This document shows, one piece after another, positions 20,126 through 29,108 of a stretch of 64,000 nucleotides of DNA; the stretch's first letter is position 1; each line of letters opens with the position of its first letter. The notes beneath the pieces are model-generated. The model had not been told where the DNA came from and made no database searches. It saw only the letters and a list, made by a program, of their open reading frames with translations. The DNA lies in assembly GCA_947044405.1 (NCBI GenBank), contig CAMRHE010000502.1:850001-914000 (forward strand), written 5' to 3'. The position numbers and the translations under genes are program-made. This stretch comes from Leptodactylus fallax. Taxonomy: Eukaryota; Chordata; Amphibia; Anura; Leptodactylidae.

Positions 20126-21760
20126 CAGTCCCTGACAGAAGTTCTGTCGCTTATCCATGTTGTGGAATCAGAAGATAAAAACCTCACTTAAAAAAAACCC
20201 TTTGTTTTTAAAAAAAATATAATAAAAAAGCGAAACCCCCCAAAAAATTTTTTTTTTAAAAAAAAATAAATTGGCTTCACTGCTGAAATATTCATCATTT
20301 AATGAACACAGAAAGCTCAGATTTTGGCAAGACAAAAGTTTTGTCGCACACATAAAGTAATGTGAAAATCAAACCAATAATTCTGTTCAAAAACAAAGAT
20401 ATGTTTCATAACATTGGTGAATGAAGTTGTGCTGCTATTAGAGCCATATTTAATATTTTGTGTGACTTCCATGAGCTTGAAGTTGCATCCATGCGTTTTA
20501 ACAATGATTCATACAATTTATTGATGAAGTCATCAGGAATAGCAAAGAATGCCGTCTTACAGGCCTCCCAGAGTTCTTCAAGATTCTTTGGTTTTGTCTG
20601 CCAAGCTTCCTCTTTCATCCTACCCCAAACATGCTCAATGATGTTCATGTCTGGTGACTGGGCTGGCCAGTCCTGGAGCACCTTGATCTTCTTTGCCTTG
20701 AGGAACTTTAATGTAGAGATGGATGTATGAGATGGAGCACCATCCTGCTGCAAAATTTGACCCCTTTTATGATTGGGAATGTAAGAGGAAGCTAATACTT
20801 CCACCTTGCAAATGTTTTGCACACCCCCATACTGAATGTAACCCCAGACCATGATCTTTCCACCACCAAACTTAGCTGTTTTCTGGGTGTATCTTGGATC
20901 CATACGGGCTCCAGTAGGTCTCCTGCAGTATTTGCAGCGGCTGTGGTGTAATTCAACTGAAGATTCATCTGAGAAATCCTCCTTCTGCCACTTTTCCAGC
21001 GTCCATCCGTTTAGCAGGCTGTGGGCCTTGGCAAATGCCACACGTTTTTTTAATTGCCTTTCATTTAGTGCTGGCTTCTGGGCACTGATTCGACCATGGA
21101 GGCCATTTCGAGACAGAATCCTACAAACTGTTCTAGTTGACACAGGGACTTGAGGTGACCGGGCCTGTTGGAGCTCTGCTGCAGTGGAAGAGGGGCTGGC
21201 TTTTGATTTTCTAACCAACAAAAGTCCCTTCTGAGCAGTTGTCTTGCGGGGTCTGCTGGACCTGGGCTTGTCAAAAACATCTCCAGTCTGTTCAAATCTT
21301 TTTTTTAATTCTTTGTACTTGACGCAGAGACACATTAAAGGTGCAGCCACCTCTGCAGTGGATCTGGTCTTCAGCCTCTTGATAATCAAGGCTTTGGTCG
21401 CAGGGTTGATTTTTGGCATGTTGTCAGAGGTAAAAGTCTGGGGTGCTGGAGTTCTTTTTATACACACTCACTAATTAAAGGATCAATTAGTGAGCACAGG
21501 TGAGGCTTTAAACTAGGATTGGGTGCATTATATGACAAGGCGACAAAACTTTTGTCTTGCCAAAATCTGACCTTTCTGTGTTCATTAAATGATGAATATT
21601 TCAGCAGTGAAGCCAATTTATTTTCTTAACCCAAAAATCATTTGGGAGGGTTTCAGCTTTCATATGAGTCATTTCTAAAACCAATGGATGAATTTAAAGT
21701 CAGGTTATAAGCTTTTGATTCCACAACATGGATAAGCGACAGAACTTCTGTCAGGGACTG
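20126..21760 (-). mobile_element. Tc1-like DNA transposon copy 6, full length
   Basis: Left TA 20124-20125 (shared with copy 5) and right TA 21761-21762. The tips are CAGTCCCTGACAGAAGTTCT and its inverse, with inverted repeats of about 200 bp ('cgcttatccatgttgtgg', 'ttcatcatttaatgaacaca'). 1,635 bp. The left arm has A- and T-rich runs (20189-20270) that differ from the right arm. Confidence 0.95.
20406..21467 (-). CDS. Tc1-like transposase, open but damaged
   Basis: Open for 353 codons. The likely start is Met17 (MPKINPATKALII, at 21419). Catalytic Asp in DFSDESSVELH, second Asp in LQQDGAPSHTS, Glu in SPDMNIIEHVWG. Two oddities: residues about 43-55 (PLMCLCVKYKELK) sit where the DNA-recognition helix should be, and the neighbouring frame there reads TFNVSLRQVQRI, so two compensating 1-nt changes (one near 21341, one in the T8 run at 21299-21306) have scrambled the helix; and the segment NICKVEVLASS looks a few residues short. 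The family differs from copy 5 in sequence but shares its orientation. Confidence 0.75.
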   Translation of the reverse strand: MCIKRTPAPQTFTSDNMPKINPATKALIIKRLKTRSTAEVAAPLMCLCVKYKELKKRFEQTGDVFDKPRSSRPRKTTAQKGLLLVRKSKASPSSTAAELQQARSPQVPVSTRTVCRILSRNGLHGRISAQKPALNERQLKKRVAFAKAHSLLNGWTLEKWQKEDFSDESSVELHHSRCKYCRRPTGARMDPRYTQKTAKFGGGKIMVWGYIQYGGVQNICKVEVLASSYIPNHKRGQILQQDGAPSHTSISTLKFLKAKKIKVLQDWPAQSPDMNIIEHVWGRMKEEAWQTKPKNLEELWEACKTAFFAIPDDFINKLYESLLKRMDATSSSWKSHKILNMALIAAQLHSPML

Positions 21761-21767
21761 TAGACAC

Positions 21768-22712
21768 TAGAGATGAGCAAACTTGGTTCTTATAGGTCCA
21801 AAATGGTTTGTTTTAAATTAAAAATTAAAATTCCTTGTATGACACTGTGAGGGCTCTTAGGATACAGAGATATGAGCAAACTTTTTCAAATTTGGTTCAT
21901 TACGGCTTCACTGGTACAGACCAAAAGTTTTCTTCAGGTGTAAACTTCACCCTATGAGTTGCATGTGTGTCGCTGGTATCACAGCAGTAACATGAAAATG
22001 CACTAATGGCATGACATTATAGCGAGTGGTAATTGGAGTTATCTGCACCCCTGAAAAATATTTATCATATGAACAGGGCTATTTTTATACATTAGTGCCG
22101 AATTCAAAGTTTTCCTAAGTACTCCCCACACATATAATTTAATGCCTGCTTAAGTAGTCACCATGTAATGCCCACTGTCCCATAAGCCACCATCGATATT
22201 ACATACAAATGTAAAAAAATATTTACTCACCTAGTCCCATTCTCAAGTAGCTGTCTGAAGGCCCCAGCCGCAGTGCTGTCTGAAGGCCCCAGCTGCAGTG
22301 CTGTCTGAAGACCCCAGCTGCAGTGCTGTCTGAAGGCCCCAGCCGCAGTGATGTCTGAAGGCCCCAGCTGCTCATGAAGTGGGTTGCGAATATATTTTGA
22401 ACTCACATGGGTTAACACTTTGTTGATATGCTGAGACTTTATTGTATTTAATAATAAAATTTAAGTTTTATGAATATTCACTAAACACAGTTAAGTATTT
22501 TGGGGATTAGTCTGAGATGCTCCTGTCTGTCTAATCTCTCCCCACAAGATGGACACCTACTACTCCAACTACTCCTGCCGGAGCTCTTTATACTGCCTAG
22601 GAGTCATCAGTGACCTCTGACCAATTACTCCCTCATGATTGGGTGGCCCTTTCATAAGGGCTGGTGCAAGGAATTATGGAGAAGCTCACCTGATCCGGTT
22701 TGCTCATCTCTA
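21768..22712. mobile_element. hAT-like MITE containing minisatellite, with 8-bp target duplication
   Basis: Begins TAGAGATGAGCAAAC and ends with its inverse (…gtttgctcatctcta). Flanked by GTAGACAC (21760-21767) and ATAGACAC (22713-22720), one mismatch. The left duplication includes the last base and TA of Tc1 copy 6. Inside are a single diverged piece of the 48-bp satellite (21835-21866) and five copies of a 25-bp repeat (22246-22372). Confidence 0.8.
22246..22372. repeat. 25-bp minisatellite, about 5 copies
   Basis: Unit 'gctgtctgaaggccccagcc' plus 'gcagt', with C/T and other single-base variants between copies. Confidence 0.9.
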
Positions 22713-22727
22713 ATAGACACCATTATA

Positions 22728-23415
22728 CACTGCTCAGCCATGACATTATAACCACTGATAGCTCATGACAATGGGACCTTTCATGGGTGGGATGTATCTG
22801 TAAGCATGAGCTCAGTCAGGTCTTTATGTAGATGTGATTGAAGCAGGAAAAATGAAGGTCCAAAATGGGATGGTGACGATTGGGTCAAAGCTTTTCTAAA
22901 ACAGAAGGTATTATGGAATGTTTCCCAGTATACAGTGGTTAGTATCTACCAAAAGTGCACCAATGAAAGAAAACCAGTGAATTGGTGATGAATAGGAGCA
23001 CATTTCTGAAAATCTTTATACCGACTATGATAGAAAGGTATTGGCTATGATAGAAAGCATTGCAGTTTATTGTATATAGGGCTTTATAGCTGCAGGCTTG
23101 ACCATGGAGCAATAGAAGATGGCATCTGATCTGATGGCTCGCGTGTTACATCATGTTGACGGCTGGGTGCTTGCGTGTCACATACTTTTGGATGAGATAG
23201 CATCAGGATACTCTAAGGGAAGAAGGTTCCAGTCGAAAGAGTGTGATGTCCTGGGCAAAGGTCTGCTGGAAAACTTGGGTTATTTCATGTGAAATTGTGA
23301 GATCCTCCAGATCTCAACCCAATCGTTTGTCAATCCCCTTGTACTATTGTTCTGGTGACACTAGGTGGACGATACAGTGTTAGGCAGGTGGTTTTAATGT
23401 TATGGTTGTTTGATG
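22728..23415 (+). mobile_element. Mariner/Tc1-like relic, internally deleted
   Basis: Left tip at 22728 after TA (cactgctcagccatgac, attataaccac) and right tip ending at 23415 before TA, inverse in sequence ('ggttttaatgttatggttg'). At about 23300 the + strand reads PPDLNPI, the motif around the catalytic Glu. Only 688 bp remains of an expected 1.3 kb, so the middle is deleted. It lies 8 nt beyond the target duplication of the preceding MITE. Confidence 0.75.
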
Positions 23416-23417
23416 TA

Positions 23418-23842
23418 CTTGTGCATGTGGTTCAGGAGTAAGAATAAGTAAGGACAGCATTATGCATACAACATTTTCTTGTTGGGAACAGTAAAGGAAC
23501 CTGGAGTAGGTCTGCAGTTGTTTGTATTTCTTAATGAATGTGCACCATCTTGCCGATTCTAACCAGAGCCCAGTATGGAGACTTATCGCTGTGAATTGTG
23601 TATTTAAGACTAAGGAATCTCTAGCTTGAAAGATGTCCTTCACCTATTTGGTGGGTACCTGAGGCAACTAAGAAGTTCATGAAATTGAGCTCAGTGAGAT
23701 GTAAATTTGGTAATGTTAAATATTTTTTGTGTGAATAATTCTTTCTTCTCCCCCTCTTTAGGCCAACTCTGGCTCACCTATAGAGCTTCTAGACCTGTGT
23801 TTAGATACACCTAGTTTTTACTGACCTTATAGACTTACCGCC
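23418..23842. other. Upstream flank of OR2
   Basis: A pyrimidine tract ending 'cccctctttag' (23750-23760) is a plausible splice acceptor for a 5' UTR exon, but the frame between there and OR2 has stops, so no N-terminal codons can come from it. No other feature seen. Confidence 0.4.
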
Positions 23843-24781
23843 TGAACAATATGCAATGGGAACCAAACGGACGTGAAGGAGTTTTTGCTGCTGGGTTTTC
23901 CCTCATTGTACAATGTAAAGTATCAGTTCTTCTCATTGATTCTATTCATTTACATCATCATCATCATAAGTGTGAATGTCCTGCTCATCACATTGGTGCA
24001 GATAAGTGCCACTTTACACCTCCCTATGTATTTCTTTCTACAAAATCTAGCCTTGGCTGACATCTTTCTCACCACCAATGTCATTCCGAAGATGTTACAA
24101 GTCATCCTTTGGGACCAGGTGTCCATCCCCTTCTATGAGTGCATGGCTCAGTTCTACTTTCACAGTGTTGCCGGGATTGTTGAGTGTTTCCTCCTCACCA
24201 CCATGTCTTATGATCAGTATCTGGCCATCTGTTTTCCCCTACATTACTTTGCCATTATGGATTTTAGGTTTCAGTTACAGTTGGCCTTCTGGTCTTGGCT
24301 CTTGGGGTTCCTTGTTATGGTGTGTGAGATGTTCTTCATATGGGACTTGCAGTTCTGTGGACTTAACACAATTGACTTCTTCTTCTGTGACTTTTCCCCT
24401 CTGCTAGAACTTTCTTCATCCGATATCACCACCGTTGTCCTTGAAGACTTCATTTTATCCATCCCGATCATTATCTCACCCTTCATTTTTATTATTGTGT
24501 CTTATATCTTCATTATTGTCACAATCTTGAAGATGACCTCCACATCTGGGAGGAAGAAGGCCTTTTCCACTTGTAGTTCCCACGTTAGCATTGTGTGTAC
24601 CTATTACGGGACGCTTATAGCGGTCTATGTGGTTCCATCAGAAGGAACATCTCTTAATAAGTTCCTATCTCTAGTCTACATTGTGGTGACCCCATTGTTT
24701 AACCCTATGATATACAATTTAAGGAATCAAGAGATCAGAATTGCTATAAGAAAACGTTTCAGAAAAAAATTTGTATTCTGA
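23843..24781 (+). pseudogene. Olfactory receptor, class II, probably inactive (OR2)
   Basis: Seven-helix OR with an otherwise open frame from 23846 to 24781. The frame has no ATG between an upstream TGA (23843-23845) and the conserved LLLGFP: codons there read ACA ATA TGC AAT GGG AAC CAA ACG, which preserves the N-Q-T glycosylation site but starts from ATA; the nearby ATG (23851) is out of frame. Numbering from GTG 23873: LPMYFF at 50-55, TM3 Cys90, MSYDQYLAIC at 111-120 (Gln in place of the near-invariant Arg), FFCD with Cys172, ELSSSD at 179-184 with Ser where the third ECL2 Cys normally is, KAFSTCSSH at 229-237, PLFNPMIYNLR at 274-284. The three lesions together suggest a recent pseudogene. 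A non-ATG start or an unseen exon cannot be excluded. Confidence 0.85.
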
Positions 24782-24973
24782 TTCACGTCTATGTAACTCT
24801 TTGTAAATTTATTTAATGATCTTGTGTCAGACACTTTTCTGAAGATTTTCCCTCCCTTTAGGTTCCCTCTATACAGTATCTTGAGGGTGGACCTAGCTAT
24901 AACCTGTCCCCTCACTCAGGAGCACTTGCCCTCCCTGACCATCATGCCATTCTTTATTATCTTGAAGAAGAGT

Positions 24974-25290
24974 CTATTCTGACTAGAGATGGGTGAATCA
25001 GTTCATTACAAGCTAGGTTCATTGCAAATTTTTAAAAAATTTTGGGTTTGTCAGTCACAAATCTTTGTTATACTTTGGAGTCTCTTCAGACCCCAGAGTT
25101 TAATAGGCAAAGGCTCAGGGGTGGGGCAAATAAAATAAACACTGATACTCACCTTTCCACACATTTCCTGGGCATCCAGTTTTGTTTCCCAGCACCAGGT
25201 CTTCCTGCCTCTTCCGGCATCTTCTTATACTCTGGGGTTTGAAGAGACCAAACAGTCCCAAATCTCAGGTTCTGTCCCACTGTCCAAGGT
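24974..25290. repeat. hAT-like MITE copy, right end lost
   Basis: Starts tagagatgggtgaatcagt after 'attctgac' and shares 'ttatactttggagtctcttc' and 'atactcacctttcc' with other copies. No clear right terminus. Confidence 0.6.
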
Positions 25291-25549
25291 GTCAGGTGGT
25301 ATAATCCTAGCATGAACTCTACCTGTGTCCTTCAGACACAGATAGAGTTGAGTACAATGGTAAAGCAGGGTGTAGTCAGCTTCACCATTTACCATCCTTC
25401 ACTGCTGCCAGTGTACTGGGCTCAGGAAGATGCAATGTGGTGACATCACTACATCGAGCCTGCTGTCCCTAGAGAGTAACTGTAGTGAACTCAAGGAAAA
25501 TGGGGAAAAGTGAGTATGTTTTTACCTTTAGCTTTTCCATTTTATTGTC

Positions 25550-25613
25550 TGGGAACCACAAGTGGGATATTATACTGTAGGGGCGGAGGGGGACACAAGG
25601 GAACATTAAACTA
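25550..25613. repeat. Left part of a GGGGCCACAA-type minisatellite split by a transposon
   Basis: Contains 'ccacaagtgggatattatac' and 'cacaagggaacattaaact', the same degenerate unit as 26905-27410. The mariner relic 25614-26904 separates the two parts. Confidence 0.6.
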
Positions 25614-25792
25614 CAAAGCATTCCAAATTATTATGCAAATTGGATTTAAGTGTCCTAAAGATGTAATTTTTATATTTTTTAATTAAACTCATGGATAGTC
25701 TTGTATGTCTGGGCTCTTTGTATCACTTTGGATTAATCTCAAACACCTGTGATAATTAGTTTTCCAGGTGAGCCCAATTAAAGGAAACATAC

Positions 25793-26095
25793 TTAAAGGG
25801 GTTGTCCGGGATAAACTTCAATTTCTACACTAATCTAAACACTCTCCCCCCGCCTACTTTCTATATTACTTACTTTAGCAAAAATGTATATTTACCGATA
25901 TCCCTGGGGAGGTCATGTGACCGCCCCATGCACATTTTCTGATTATACGGTGATGTTCCATTTTGCCATTTTCGGAAATGGAATGTCACCAATACTACCC
26001 CCACCCACTCCATCATACTTACCTGTTTTCCTATCCAGACTTCCTTCTGTGGGGATGGCCCTTCTCTTCTTTAACCCTCTGCCGACGCGTGCGCA
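25793..26095. mobile_element. T2-type MITE fragment inserted in the mariner relic
   Basis: Starts TTAAAGGGGTTGTCC and follows the element at 56292-57031 for about 300 bp ('ctacactaatctaaacac', 'atatttaccgatatccctgg', 'ctgccgacgcgtgcgca'), then stops. The right half and its TTAA end are missing, along with part of the host transposase gene, suggesting one deletion. Confidence 0.8.
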
Positions 26096-26099
26096 ATAG

Positions 26100-26640
26100 A
26101 GCACAAGTAGCGACTAATTATGAAACAGTCTTGTTTACTGATGAGTTCTAGACAACAATGGATGGTCCAGATGGTTGGTGGATGGCCACCATGTCCCATC
26201 AAGCTGTGATGTCAGCAAGAACGTGGCAATCCATGTTTTAGGCTAGAATCATGGGGAAAGAGCTAGAAGTGTCCCTGAAAATGTGAAAAAGACCTCTGCA
26301 AAGCATATAGAGTTTCTGACTGACCATTTTCTCCCATGGTACAAAAAGAAGAACCTTCCGCAGCAGAATCATCTTCTTGCAGGACAATGCACCACCTAAG
26401 AGTTATAAACTGCTATAGCCATAAAAGGAGAGAAATTCATCCATGGTGTGACCATCATCCTCCCCTGACCTCGACCCTATTGAGGACCTTTGGAGTATTA
26501 GTGTGTGAGGCAGGTCACATAAAAAAACAGGATCTCTGGGAGGCCATTCTGACACCCTGCAAAAAAATTCAAGCAGAACGGTGATATCAGGGAAGACTCC
26601 GATGTTATCATGTAACTTGGCCTGTTAAGATGTTTATGAT
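26100..26640 (+). pseudogene. Mariner/Tc1-like transposase relic
   Basis: Pieces in different frames: LFTDEF (first Asp) near 26135, FLQDNAPP (second Asp) near 26375, and SSPDLDPIEDLW (Glu) near 26455-26490, then a C-terminal piece near 26540-26575. Several frameshifts and stops; the N-terminal DNA-binding region is absent. Confidence 0.8.
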
Positions 26641-26904
26641 CTAAATAGTGATCTGATTTAAGGAAATGTGAACTTTTAATGCTGCAAATTCAACAAATGA
26701 CCATTGTCAGTTCTTTACAACCTATAAAATGCTCAGAAACTCTGTTGTGCAGAATCATTTGGATTGTGATTTTTTTTAATATGTGAAAAAAAATATTTTC
26801 ATTGGGAGGTTGAAGATTTGAACATTAGACTGACTGTCATTTGCATCGGCCATTTAGGAAAATCTGAGAAAAATATAATTTGCATAATAATTTGGAACAT
26901 GGTG

Positions 26905-27410
26905 TATGCAGGGGCCACAAGGGGGTCCTTATCCTATTTCAAAGCTGCAAGAGGGACATTATACGGTGTGGGAGCCACAAGATGACATTATATTGTGTCG
27001 GGGCCACAAGGAGAAGGCGTTATACTTTATTAGGGCCACAAAGGCACATTAAAGTGTATGACAGTCACAATGAGGAAGCATTATATTTGTGGGGGCTACA
27101 AGGGGACATTCTAATTTGTGAGAGATATAAGGAGAGGTAATTAAATTGTATGGGGGCCACAAAGAGGAGGCTTTATACTTTGGGGTATAAAAGGGAACAT
27201 TATACTTAGTGGAAGCCCCTGGGGGACATTATTCTGTGTATAGGCCACTGGGAAAAACATTAAACTGTGTGGGAGTCACAAGGGTCATTATATTATGTGG
27301 GGATAGAAAAGGGCATAATAACATATGGGTGCATTATATTATGTGTGGACACAAAGTGACTGAGTGGAAAGGGGTGGGGTCATTTGGGATGTGTAAGGGG
27401 TTAAAGGTGT
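26905..27410. repeat. Degenerate minisatellite (GGGGCCACAAGGGGACATTATAC type)
   Basis: About a dozen imperfect units of roughly 35-40 bp, each with 'ccacaag' and 'acattata' words and a variable G/T-rich linker. The open frames at 26880-27140 and 27209-27424 are products of this repetition. Confidence 0.7.
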
Positions 27411-28057
27411 TGCTTATGATATAAAAATTTGCAGCTTGCACAGCAGATTTTGTCCCTTTGTCATCTGAAAGTTGTAGGTATGAGTATGTACAGTTTTTGC
27501 ACAGGGGCACAGGGGCCCTCTGCTGTCAGTGATTACTTCTGCCTCAGCTCTGAGCTGACACTGATTGTGATTACTCACCCGTATAGTTCTGTCAGCTTAT
27601 ACAGTAAAACATGCAAGCTAGAACTAGTGACACCATAGATGCTGTGACCAAAATACATGCTGCCATGTTCCCTCGTGGGTCCTAAATCAGAGATACTGTA
27701 CAGCAATCGAAAGTGTGTACAAGTGCTACCCAATGAGTGACACTACAGGGATTTTTGGCAGGGCTCATGTATAGCTCCGACTTGTATGATGCATTAGGTC
27801 TTCCATAAAGGTTTGTGAAGCCTCTTAAGAATATCTCCAGTGCAGTGAGTACATAGTGCAGTGAGTCAGTGCATACTCTAAAGTCAAAACACAAAGAGGT
27901 TAAAACAGCCCTTATGCAGCCTCTGTCTGTCACTACTCTCCTGAATGCTGATGGTGGTCTTGTAGCCAATGAGGATTTCTATTAGTGCTGATGAAAGTGC
28001 TCATTCTAGTGATGTAATTACCACCATAGTTGAGGCACCCAGGTTATCGACCATAAC
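27411..28057. other. Spacer, nothing recognised
   Basis: No gene or repeat recognised. The open frame at 27682-27969 (-) lacks motifs. Confidence 0.4.
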
Positions 28058-28358
28058 CATGGACTATATATGTATAAAACATAGTGTATGACACTGTCAG
28101 GACTCCTAGGACTATATATCTATAATACATAGTGTATGATACTGTCAGGGCTCCTAGGACTATATATCTATATAACATAGTGTATGACACTGTCAGGGCT
28201 CCTAGGACTATATATCTATAATACATAGTGTATGACACTGTCAGGACTACTAGGACTATATATCTATGAAACATAGTGTATGACATCATCAGGTTTCCTA
28301 ATACTCTATACCTATAAAACATAGTATTTGACACTGTCAGGGTTCCTAGGACTATATA
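28058..28358. repeat. 48-bp satellite array A, left part
   Basis: About six units of the 48-bp repeat containing 'actatatatctataa', 'catagtgtatgacactgtca' and 'ctcctagg'. The unit continues for a short, diverged stretch at 36641-36690, on the far side of the nested transposons. Because 48 is a multiple of 3 and one minus-strand frame has no stop, the array looks like an open frame. Confidence 0.95.
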
Positions 28359-28780
28359 CAGTGCCTTGCGAAAGGTTGAACTTTTCAACCTTTTGCCACA
28401 TTTCAGGCTTCAAACATAACGATATAAAATTTAAATTTTTTGGTGAAGAATCAACAACAAGTGGGACACAATTGTGAAGTGGAACGAAATGTATTCGATA
28501 TTTTAAAATTTTGTAAAAAATAAAAAAAACTGAAAAGTGGGGCGTGCAATATTATTTGGCCCCCTTAAGATAATACTTTGTAGCGCCACCTTTTGCTGCG
28601 ATTACAGCTGCAAGTCGCTTGGGGTATGTCTCTATCAGTTCTTGCCCATTCTTCCTTGGAAAACAGCTGGAGCTCAGTGAGGTTGGATGGAGAGCGTTTG
28701 TGAACAGCAGTTTTCAGCTCTTTCCACAGATTCTCGATTGGATTCAGGTCTGGACTTTGACTTGGCCATTCTAACACCTG

Positions 28781-28785
28781 GATAC
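28781..28785. other. Target duplication GATAC, left copy
   Basis: GATAC here and at 31406-31410 flank the LTR retrotransposon. The uninterrupted family member (copy 3, near 11219) has a single GATAC at this position. Confidence 0.95.
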
Positions 28786-29087
28786 TGTTGCATAGTTGTG
28801 TCACAGAAAAAGCTTGAGAGTAGATTATATGGGATAATCAGCATTTACTTCTTAGAACATGAGGTAAACAGCATCAAAACGTTAACACAGGAAAACTTGA
28901 AAGTAAAAAGGACCTTTTACAATAGAGAGATAAAAAGCAAGGTACAGCAAGTCTCACATAGCATACCATTACACTCTATTCAGCATATAACACTAATAAC
29001 ATCGCCATCTACTGTCAGATAGATGTAAACTTCTGCACACAAATAAGTCTATCTGTTGCATATATATGTATATAGTATATACCAACA
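28786..29087 (-). repeat. LTR (3' LTR of the copia-like element)
   Basis: 302 bp, TGTTGCATAG…ATACCAACA, nearly identical to 31101-31405. Confidence 0.95.
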
Positions 29088-29108
29088 CCCTTTCTCAACA
29101 GTAAGAAC

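Larger units (their letters stand above)
25614..26904 (+). mobile_element. Mariner/Tc1-like relic with a MITE inserted
   Basis: Inverted ends: left 'ccaaattattatgcaaattg' (about 25622-25641) and right 'aatttgcataataatttgg' (about 26876-26895), with TA at 25612-25613 and 26905-26906. The left 180 bp is uninterrupted, then at a TTAA (25793-25796) a T2-type MITE fragment begins. Transposase relic beyond 26100 on the + strand. Confidence 0.8.

Noticed and set aside
22246..22372. Coding repeat (63-codon open frame)
   Set aside because: Five copies of a 25-bp unit; not a multiple of three, so no consistent peptide repeat.
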